This document shows, piece by piece, positions 38,770 to 45,169 of a stretch of DNA of 45,169 nt. The stretch covers positions 1-45,169 of the forward strand of contig JBGVQN010000024.1 of the NCBI GenBank assembly GCA_045127535.1, written 5' to 3'. The DNA comes from UBA2942 sp045127535 (GTDB taxonomy: Bacteria > Bacillota > Clostridia > Lachnospirales > Lachnospiraceae). The notes under the pieces are model-generated. The model searched no databases. It had not been told where the DNA came from and was given only the letters and a program-made list of their open reading frames with translations. The translations under genes were made by a program, and so were the position numbers. Position 1 is the stretch's first letter; every line of letters starts with the position of its first letter.

Positions 38770-41100
38770 ATGGAAGGAAGGAGAATATTTGGCAGCCGGA
38801 AAATGATTGCCCTGACAATGCTTCTCTTAGGTGCCATTGTGGGACTGTTTGTGGGACAGGAGCTGCAGGCTGCTTCTAACAGAGGCTATTCCCTGTGGGC
38901 AGAGCGCTCCTATCACAAAGAAGTAGTCACCAGGCTGAAATGGTACTCGGAGGAAGAAGCCCAGGAATACCTTACCAGACAGCTGGCCAGTGTGCAGGAA
39001 GAGGAATTGGAAGCGCTATATGAAGAAGAATATGATACCAGCCTGACTTACAGGAGCAAAGTCCTTACAGAAGAACTGGAAGAGATCACGTATCTGCTGG
39101 AATATCCTGCATATGTGGAGGGGGTGGTAAACCAGAGCAGCAGCTTAAGCAGCATCAGCATTTTCCAGAATGAAGATTCCCTGGCAGCTGAAAATATGGA
39201 AAGGACGGGACAGCGGTATGCACACCTTCTGGGGATTTCAGTGGATTATGGGAATTATAAAGCTGTGACCAGGGTAATGGAGTATGACGGGATTCATATC
39301 TTTCTTTTCATCTTCATCTGTATTCTGGTATGGAACTTCTTTGAGGATGAAAAGAAAGGTCTGCGGGGCATGTTTTATGCCACATCTGGAGGCAGGGAAA
39401 TGCTGGCCCTGCGCAGGATAGGTGTCCTGGCAGCCGGGACCGCGGTGTTTGTGGGGGCGGCATATCTGCTGACGTTTGCAGCAGGGTTTCTTTTATACGG
39501 AGGGATCGGGGATCTGGGAAACAGCGTCCAGTCAGTGGCCTGTTTTATGAAATGTACATACAGGATTTCCATTGTACAGTATCTGCTGATGTATGTGGTG
39601 GTACATACACTTGCTTCTTTTGTGCTGTCGTTGTTCTTATGGCTGTTGTTTTTACTGGTGCGTAACCGGGTGCTGGCTCTGCTGACGGTGCTCATTGTGC
39701 TGGCAGGAGAATTGGTGCTTAACCAGGTGTTAGGAGAGCAAAGTCTGTTTGTGTGGCTGAAATATGAGAATCTGTATTATCTGATCCGGCCTGATGTGAT
39801 GCTGCAGGATTATCTGAATTTTAGGATCTTTGGCAGGCTGGTGAACCGGGAAGTATTGTTTTGGATCGGTTCCCTGGTATTAGGCGCAGTCAGTGGGATC
39901 CTGTGCGTGACTGTAAGCAGCAGACGAAAAACCATCGTCAGTACCGGCAGGCTGGAGAGATGGCTGCAGTCCGCAGGAAAAAAGGTACAGCATGGGTATC
40001 ACAGACTTATGGCAGGGCTTCCCCTTACGGGGATGGAGTGGTATCAGATACTGATTTCCCGGAAAGGGCTCATCATAGGGATCTTATGGCTGGCACTGCT
40101 GTTGTCTGCGATGGATATCAGCCAGGTATACTATATGGGAAGCAGTACCTATATGCAGGAAGTATATCAGGCTTACAGCGGAGAGGATGACGGGGGGCTG
40201 CGGGAGTACGTGGAGGCCCAGACAGCGTTTTTTGCAGAATTGGATGCAAGGTATGAGGAAGTACTGGTCCGGTATGAACAGGGAGAGGCTACGGAAGAGG
40301 AACTTTCCAATATGGGCTACAAAATGCAGGCCTATACCACAAAACGCAGCGGTCTGGAAAGCATCAAAAACCAGCTGGCGTATATGGACCGGATCAAAGA
40401 GGAACAGGGGATAGATGCATGGTTTGTAGACAATAAAGGGTATAAGATCCTCTGGACTGGGGACGGATTGTATCAGGGAGCGGGTTATGGAAAACAGGAA
40501 CAGAATGCCCTTTTTGCAGTGGCGGTATTGATCCTGCTTTTAGGCATGCTTTTTTCTTATGACCGATCCTGCGGCATGGAGAGCATGATACAGGCCACTC
40601 CGTTAGGGAGGGAAAAGCTGTTTGCCGTCAGAATGAGGCTCATCCTGCTGCTGTGTCTGGGAATCTGTTTGGTGACCTATGGCCTTATGGTGTATGAGGT
40701 AAACTGCAATTATCCTCTGACCTGCCTGACAGCTCCCGTACAGAGCCTGCTGTTTATGAATGAATATCCTCTGCATATCAATATTCTGACTTTTATGCTC
40801 CTGCTTTTTGGGATTCATTTGCTTATGCTGGTATCGGTGGCTATGGTCATTTGTGCTTTATCTGTGTTCTGTAATGGCTATGGGGGGATCCTGCTGGCAT
40901 TGCTTTTATTGGTGCTGCCCTCAGCACTGCAGATGCTTGGAGTATCCTGGTGTAAACCTATAGCGGCGATTCAGCCCATTGTGTATGTAGAGGCATTACA
41001 AGAGTATGGTTTCTTTTACAGCAGTGTACAGGTGCTGGCAGCAGCAGGCATTGGACTGGGCTGTTATTTTCTTACCAGAAAGAAGTGGTGCCATACATGA
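38770..41100 (+). CDS. ABC-2 type transporter permease with two similar halves
   Basis: 776 residues. Each half begins with a membrane segment (about 12-32 and 428-448), then an outside charged helical region (rich in Glu; coiled-coil-like in the second half around AFFAELDARYEEVLVRYEQG), then about five or six membrane segments. The second half repeats the plan of the first, so this is probably an internally duplicated permease acting as a whole. AAAAGGAG precedes the ATG. Substrate unknown; export of a peptide or lipid is the usual role of this class. Confidence 0.8.
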   Translation: MEGRRIFGSRKMIALTMLLLGAIVGLFVGQELQAASNRGYSLWAERSYHKEVVTRLKWYSEEEAQEYLTRQLASVQEEELEALYEEEYDTSLTYRSKVLTEELEEITYLLEYPAYVEGVVNQSSSLSSISIFQNEDSLAAENMERTGQRYAHLLGISVDYGNYKAVTRVMEYDGIHIFLFIFICILVWNFFEDEKKGLRGMFYATSGGREMLALRRIGVLAAGTAVFVGAAYLLTFAAGFLLYGGIGDLGNSVQSVACFMKCTYRISIVQYLLMYVVVHTLASFVLSLFLWLLFLLVRNRVLALLTVLIVLAGELVLNQVLGEQSLFVWLKYENLYYLIRPDVMLQDYLNFRIFGRLVNREVLFWIGSLVLGAVSGILCVTVSSRRKTIVSTGRLERWLQSAGKKVQHGYHRLMAGLPLTGMEWYQILISRKGLIIGILWLALLLSAMDISQVYYMGSSTYMQEVYQAYSGEDDGGLREYVEAQTAFFAELDARYEEVLVRYEQGEATEEELSNMGYKMQAYTTKRSGLESIKNQLAYMDRIKEEQGIDAWFVDNKGYKILWTGDGLYQGAGYGKQEQNALFAVAVLILLLGMLFSYDRSCGMESMIQATPLGREKLFAVRMRLILLLCLGICLVTYGLMVYEVNCNYPLTCLTAPVQSLLFMNEYPLHINILTFMLLLFGIHLLMLVSVAMVICALSVFCNGYGGILLALLLLVLPSALQMLGVSWCKPIAAIQPIVYVEALQEYGFFYSSVQVLAAAGIGLGCYFLTRKKWCHT

Positions 41101-41167
41101 GGCAGCAGATATCCCAACTGATTGTGGGGAAAATGAACCATAAGAAAACAGAGCAGGGGGAAAAGAG

Positions 41168-42031
41168 ATGGAGATAGAAATTAGAAATTTATCAAAACAA
41201 TATGGCAGTCACTATGGGTTAGAGGGGTTATCCGTCACACTGAAAGATGGAATCTACGGCCTGCTGGGACCAAATGGTGCAGGGAAATCTACCTTGATGT
41301 ATTTGCTGACAGATAATCTGACCCGTACATCCGGTGAGATCCTGCTGGATGGCAGGGATATTCTTTCCATGGGGGAGCATTACCGCAGCCTCATTGGCTA
41401 TATGCCCCAGCAGCAGGGGTTTTATGAGCATTTCTCTGCGGCTGCGTTTCTCAGATATGTAGGCAGGCTAAAAGGCATCAAAGGGAAAAAATTAGACAGT
41501 CAGGTGCAGGAACTGTTATCCCGGGTCAACCTGCTGGAGCACCGGTTTGAGCCGATAGGTTCTTTTTCGGGAGGGATGCGCCAGCGTGTGCTGTTAGCCC
41601 AGGCTCTTCTTGGGGATCCGAAGATCATTATCCTGGATGAACCCACTGCCGGTCTTGACCCGAAAGAACGGATCAATATCCGCAACATCGTAGCGGAGCT
41701 TTCCAAGGATAAGATCATTCTCATCGCTACCCATGTGGTTTCGGATATTGAATGTATTGCCAACCAGGTGGCATTGTTAAAAAATGGACGTCTCATACGG
41801 ATGGAGACACCTGCTGCACTAATTGATTCTATAGATGGGAAGGTAGGGGAAATTCCGTGTACCAAGGAGGAATTGATTGTACTGCAGAGACGGTATCCTA
41901 CTGGGAATACCATACAGAAGCGGGAAGGAGTGTTTTTTCGGGTGGTAGGAGATGAGCTGCCTAAAGGGGCCCAGGCGGTAAAAGATAATCTGTCATTGGA
42001 AGATGTGTATTTATATTATTTAGGGGCGTAA
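41168..42031 (+). CDS. ABC transporter ATP-binding protein
   Basis: 287 residues. Walker A GPNGAGKST, Q-loop GYMPQQQG, signature FSGGMRQRV, Walker B IIILDEPTAG and switch ATHVV are all intact. The C-terminal 80 residues match ABC-2 exporters. It lies 67 bases after the permease gene and forms a pair with it. Confidence 0.93.
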   Translation: MEIEIRNLSKQYGSHYGLEGLSVTLKDGIYGLLGPNGAGKSTLMYLLTDNLTRTSGEILLDGRDILSMGEHYRSLIGYMPQQQGFYEHFSAAAFLRYVGRLKGIKGKKLDSQVQELLSRVNLLEHRFEPIGSFSGGMRQRVLLAQALLGDPKIIILDEPTAGLDPKERINIRNIVAELSKDKIILIATHVVSDIECIANQVALLKNGRLIRMETPAALIDSIDGKVGEIPCTKEELIVLQRRYPTGNTIQKREGVFFRVVGDELPKGAQAVKDNLSLEDVYLYYLGA

Positions 42032-42050
42032 GGGAGAAAAGGCATCCCGA

Positions 42051-42212
42051 AAATCGGTCTATGCTATTGAGGATAATATGTTTAATCATTCCATTATTGT
42101 CCGAGGAGCAGATGACCTTGCTTATAAACGGATTGCGCCCTGTCTTTCTGATTATATGGGCAAAGTATTTGAAATTATGGGGGAGCCGGAGAAATCCGGC
42201 TCTTTTATGTAA
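42051..42212 (+). pseudogene. C-terminal-region fragment of an archaeal-type ATPase (DUF234) gene
   Basis: About 50 codons read VYAIEDNMFNHSIIVRGADD, then YKRIAPCLSDYMGKVFEIM, resembling the segment that precedes DYMGKVFEEIC in DUF234-bearing ATPases. The frame then runs through a terminator and stops at 42210. The remainder of 42213-42579 holds no recognised gene; a small inverted repeat TATCAAAC/GTTTGATA lies near 42385. Confidence 0.5.
42183..42206 (+). terminator. Rho-independent terminator after the ABC genes
   Basis: Perfect GAGCCGGA-GAAA-TCCGGCTC hairpin followed by TTTT. Confidence 0.85.
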
Positions 42213-42579
42213 GAGGCACATAAAGTATTTTATGAGTGTGTTCTCAAGAAGTTTTCTTTTGTGTATGATATTGCGCGTATTTTGCTGCGTAAATCAATGG
42301 ATTTTAAAAGGCTATTATGAAAAATAAGCAGTATTTTCAATCGGGGATTGACAGTACTGGAAGATAGTGCTAAAATAAAGCCTATCAAACATGTAGGTTT
42401 GATAAGAATTAAAAAGAAAGAAGATGAAGTATATTATGTTACACAAGGGATGTTGCCGCTGATACAGATACAACAATTAACCATAAACATAATCATAGAA
42501 GGTGTGCAGTCGGTCCAGATACACCATCTGCATGTCACAAGCTGAAAATATTTATAATATGATAAAAGGAGCATAAGGT

Positions 42580-43509
42580 ATGAGAACATTTGAGAAGGTT
42601 ACTGATTTAATTGGAGGAACCCCCCTGTTAGAACTGAAAAATCTGGAGCAGGCCAACGGTCTGGAAGCCACCATTCTGGCAAAGCTGGAGTTTTTTAATC
42701 CTGCAGGCAGTGCCAAGGATAGAGTGGCAAAGAGCATGATCGATGCAGCAGAAGCCAAGGGCGTGTTAAAGCCAGGTGCAGTCATCATCGAACCTACCAG
42801 CGGCAATACCGGTGTTGGTCTGGCGGCAGTAGCAGCCTCCAGAGGATATGAAGTGATCCTGACCATGCCGGACACCATGAGCGTAGAGCGCCGCAATCTG
42901 TTAAAGGCTTATGGCGCCAAGGTGGTGCTGACAGAGGGAGCCAAGGGCATGAAAGGTGCCATTGCCAAGGCAGAGGAGCTGGCAGCTGAGATCCCAGGCA
43001 GCTTTATTCCAAGCCAGTTTGAGAACCCGGCCAATCCTGCTGCACACCGCAGTACTACAGGGCCTGAGATCTGGGCAGATACAGACGGCAAGGTAGATAT
43101 TTTTGTAGCAGGAGTCGGTACAGGCGGCACCATCACTGGCGTAGGAGAATACTTAAAGTCCCAGAATCCCAATGTAAAGGTAGTGGCAGTAGAGCCTGCT
43201 GGTTCTCCGGTATTGTCAGGCGGAAATGCCGGCCCCCACAAGCTGCAGGGCATTGGTGCAGGATTTGTACCGGATATCCTGAATACCAGTGTATATGACG
43301 AGATCATTCCTGTGGAGAATGAAGATGCATTTGCCACAGGCAGAGCATTGGCCAGAAAAGAGGGAGTCCTGGTGGGGATCACCTCCGGCGCAGCAGTGTT
43401 TGCAGCCATCCAGCTGGCAAAGCGTCCGGAGAATCAGGGAAAAGTGATCGTAGCGCTTTTGCCGGATACAGGAGAGCGTTATCTTTCTACACAGATGTTT
43501 TCTGAGTAA
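42580..43509 (+). CDS. cysK: Cysteine synthase (O-acetylserine sulfhydrylase)
   Basis: PLP enzyme that makes cysteine from O-acetylserine and sulfide. 309 residues. The PLP lysine lies in NPAGSAKDRVAKSM, the substrate loop is PTSGNTGVGLA, and the phosphate-binding GVGTGGTITGVG and C-terminal LLPDTGERYLST are present. AAAAGGAG precedes the ATG. Single-gene unit; codon use is more biased than that of its neighbours, as expected for a well-expressed gene. Confidence 0.95.
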   Translation: MRTFEKVTDLIGGTPLLELKNLEQANGLEATILAKLEFFNPAGSAKDRVAKSMIDAAEAKGVLKPGAVIIEPTSGNTGVGLAAVAASRGYEVILTMPDTMSVERRNLLKAYGAKVVLTEGAKGMKGAIAKAEELAAEIPGSFIPSQFENPANPAAHRSTTGPEIWADTDGKVDIFVAGVGTGGTITGVGEYLKSQNPNVKVVAVEPAGSPVLSGGNAGPHKLQGIGAGFVPDILNTSVYDEIIPVENEDAFATGRALARKEGVLVGITSGAAVFAAIQLAKRPENQGKVIVALLPDTGERYLSTQMFSE

Positions 43510-43630
43510 AAGCTGGTGCTTGGCGCATGGGCAAATCAGATAGAAAATACTTATTCACAATACGATTTTCCAAAAAACATTGATATTTCAAGGCGTTTCG
43601 CCTGTCAAACATGCAATTTTAATGTATGTT

Positions 43631-43672
43631 CCCTTGTTTTTGCCCTTACGAGCCGAAACAAGGGAAATTTTT
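43631..43672 (+). terminator. Probable cysK terminator
   Basis: CCCTTGTTT (43631-43639) pairs with AAACAAGGG (43656-43664), followed by AAATTTTTAT. Confidence 0.6.
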
Positions 43673-43849
43673 ATGCACCGCCTCAAAAACAAAATGTCCA
43701 TGACCAGCTCATACAGTTACAGGCAGAAGGCAGGCAACCGAAACCCAAGCGCTGATCTTACGACAGAGAAAGATAAAGTTAACACCGAAAGCAACACCGC
43801 AGAGCAGCTTCCCTGCCTTGCAGGCTTACATACATTATCAACAGTAAAA

Positions 43850-43886
43850 CCCCCTGCAAAATTTTTATCTTGCAGGGGGTGATTTT
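43850..43886. terminator. Strong hairpin between cysK and the deaminase gene
   Basis: CCCCCTGCAA (43850-43859) and TTGCAGGGGG (43870-43879) form a perfect ten-base-pair stem followed by TGATTTT. It could serve either direction. The stretch 43673-43849 has overlapping short frames (for example SRNKGNFYAPPQKQNVHDQL) that look like remains of a mobile element, but I cannot name it. Confidence 0.6.
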
Positions 43887-43937
43887 GAACATTCATAAAA
43901 CTGAAAGTTTCTGTTGTCACTACTATCTTAAAGTATA

Positions 43938-44378
43938 TCAAGAATCCTCACTATCTATGTATCTACGCTCACTCCACCATCCTGGAATCAACTCTCCTAA
44001 TGTAATGGTTTTTCTGGTTTCATAGTCCGTCATTATTTCCATATTTCTATTCTCATATGACAACTGCATAAGAAACTCTCTACATGCGCCACAAGGCATA
44101 CCACTACCCTCTATCGCTCCATTTGGAGCTTCATTTCTAAATGCAATCAGTCGTTTAATAACAGTTTGACCACTATTAACATACATATTAAGAGCTGTCA
44201 CTCTTTCTGCGCAAAGGTTCATAACCCCACTGCAGCCTTCGATACAAAAACCTGTAAATATTTCTCCATTCTCACTTTCCACAGCACAAACCACATGATG
44301 TGCATATACAAAAGGAGAAACCTCCTCTGGATGATATTGTTCCTTTGCTTTTAAATATAATTTTTCCCAAATATCCAT
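43938..44378 (-). CDS. Cytidine deaminase family protein
   Basis: Zinc-dependent deaminase fold, 146 residues from ATG 44378, which follows GGAGGA; a longer frame from 44423 lacks a site. The zinc and proton-shuttle motif is NLCAERVTAL (CAE) and the second motif is PCGACREFL (PCxxC). Likely deaminates cytidine or a nucleoside analogue; the C-terminal extension (ITLGELIPGWWSERRYIDSE) differs from housekeeping Cdd, so specificity is open. Confidence 0.85.
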   Translation of the reverse strand: MDIWEKLYLKAKEQYHPEEVSPFVYAHHVVCAVESENGEIFTGFCIEGCSGVMNLCAERVTALNMYVNSGQTVIKRLIAFRNEAPNGAIEGSGMPCGACREFLMQLSYENRNMEIMTDYETRKTITLGELIPGWWSERRYIDSEDS

Positions 44379-44440
44379 GTTTTCCTCCAATAACTTCATA
44401 TCTTTAAGTGCTTTCAGGCTCAACAGAAGCCTGAAATTTG

Positions 44441-45013
44441 TCAGCCTAACGCAATGAGATCAGACTGTTCATAACGATTATGTCCCTGCAAACTTTTTTT
44501 ATATTTCCAACATATAATAGCTTCTTCTAGACTTCTTCCTTGATTATCTTCAAAGAAATCACGAATGTATGTATTATACTCAAATTGCTTATCTATCGTT
44601 GTTTTTCCCTTTTTCTTTTCTTCTAAAATCTGATAATATGCATTAATTGCATCTCCATAAGTCTTTCCAACATTGCTCTTTAACCATTTCTGGAACAAAA
44701 CATTAAAAGAAAAACTTTTACCGATTTTTTCTTTAAAAAAGGCTCTATGCTTTTCGGAACATACAATATTTGATTCAATTAGCGTATTCTCTGTGATTAA
44801 TCCAACATCTATTGTTGCTTTTCTTTTTGCAGAAGATTCTAACACCTTACCAGTATCAAGAAAACACGCAATCCTATCTGTAAGTTCTATCTTTCCGCCC
44901 GAAACGGGTAAATTGTTTTCTCTACAAAAATCAACCAATTCCTCCTTCAAATAATAAAAACTTCGAAAAGTTTCTCCATCTAATTTCTTATTCAAATCTG
45001 GTCTTTCACTCAT
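44441..45013 (-). CDS. SAP-domain protein of unknown function (DUF6434-like)
   Basis: 190 residues from ATG 45013 (GGAGAG upstream). The N-terminal part has a SAP-like DNA-binding motif, FYYLKEELVDFCRENNLPVS followed by KIELTDRIACFL. The C-terminal helical part (KSFSFNVLFQKWLKSNVGKT, then EEAIICWKYKK) resembles the DUF6434 type. The SAP motif suggests nucleic-acid binding. The gene is followed by the deaminase gene 62 bases later, possibly one operon. AT-rich compared with neighbours. The last 156 bases of the window hold nothing recognised. Confidence 0.72.
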   Translation of the reverse strand: MSERPDLNKKLDGETFRSFYYLKEELVDFCRENNLPVSGGKIELTDRIACFLDTGKVLESSAKRKATIDVGLITENTLIESNIVCSEKHRAFFKEKIGKSFSFNVLFQKWLKSNVGKTYGDAINAYYQILEEKKKGKTTIDKQFEYNTYIRDFFEDNQGRSLEEAIICWKYKKSLQGHNRYEQSDLIALG

Positions 45014-45169
45014 GTACATTCTCTCCATCAAATTCAAATTGAACAAAATCGCTGCGCGATGGCCTGCCAAGGCTGTGGCGCAGTTTTTATTCTTTATTAA
45101 AAAGGCAGTTGATTACTTCCTAAATAGTATTTATTGTTAAGTTACCACACAAAACAAAACACCAAAGAA

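Noticed and set aside
42061..42327. An 88-codon hydrophobic frame after the ABC ATPase gene
   Set aside because: It crosses the terminator at 42183-42206 and the better match, to an ATPase fragment, is in another frame.

Overview
The window reads as chromosomal DNA of an anaerobic Firmicute, most likely a Lachnospiraceae member (Clostridia). The clues are the split Fe-S L-serine dehydratase (sdaAB/sdaAA), purine genes encoding a stand-alone IMP cyclohydrolase and a stand-alone AICAR formyltransferase, strong AGGAGG-type ribosome binding sites, frequent GTG/TTG starts, and thiH rather than thiO in the thiamine operon. No rRNA, tRNA or CRISPR array was seen.

Layout. 0.2-2 kb: serine dehydratase. 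2.3-4.8 kb: purine genes behind a ZTP riboswitch with an overlapping terminator. 4.9-12 kb: F-type ATP synthase operon atpB-E-F-(H+A fused)-G-D-C, followed by ridA. 12-14.3 kb: a response-regulator scrap, an HTH-methyltransferase fusion and an NAD-dependent epimerase. 14.3-15.6 kb: a DUF4143-type AAA ATPase with a well-formed promoter and inverted repeats. 15.65-23.2 kb: an envelope-stress-like island with two paralogous two-component systems, a small unknown protein, a lipoprotein, a CPBP membrane protease and a membrane-anchored serine hydrolase; two 11-bp-periodic direct-repeat promoters suggest that the first regulator controls two of its operons. 23.3-26.1 kb: decayed genes (DUF4143 ATPase, DUF1016 nuclease, P-loop kinase) around an intact IS1380-family element. 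26.1-28.5 kb (minus strand): tcdA, an MGT-type glycosyltransferase and an AbrB-like regulator. 28.6-34.8 kb (minus strand): TPP riboswitch and thiS-F-G-H-tenI-E-D. 34.8-42 kb: unknown protein, ECF sigma factor, membrane anti-sigma-like protein, a lipoprotein related to its outer domain, and an ABC-2 type exporter. 42-45 kb: an ATPase scrap, cysK, a deaminase and a SAP-domain protein.

Most unusual features. (1) The ATP synthase delta and alpha subunits are one 671-residue reading frame. (2) Modular nested palindromes sit in many gene-gene gaps, several inside operons (purine, atp, thi). They share termini built on ATTGCGAAA/TTTCGCAAT or a shared core, with interchangeable inner hairpins, so they look like one family of small mobile or RNA-processing elements in different states of nesting. 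(3) The two-component/hydrolase island has a readable regulatory code. Starts were moved from the longest reading frame wherever a ribosome binding site or promoter decided the matter.
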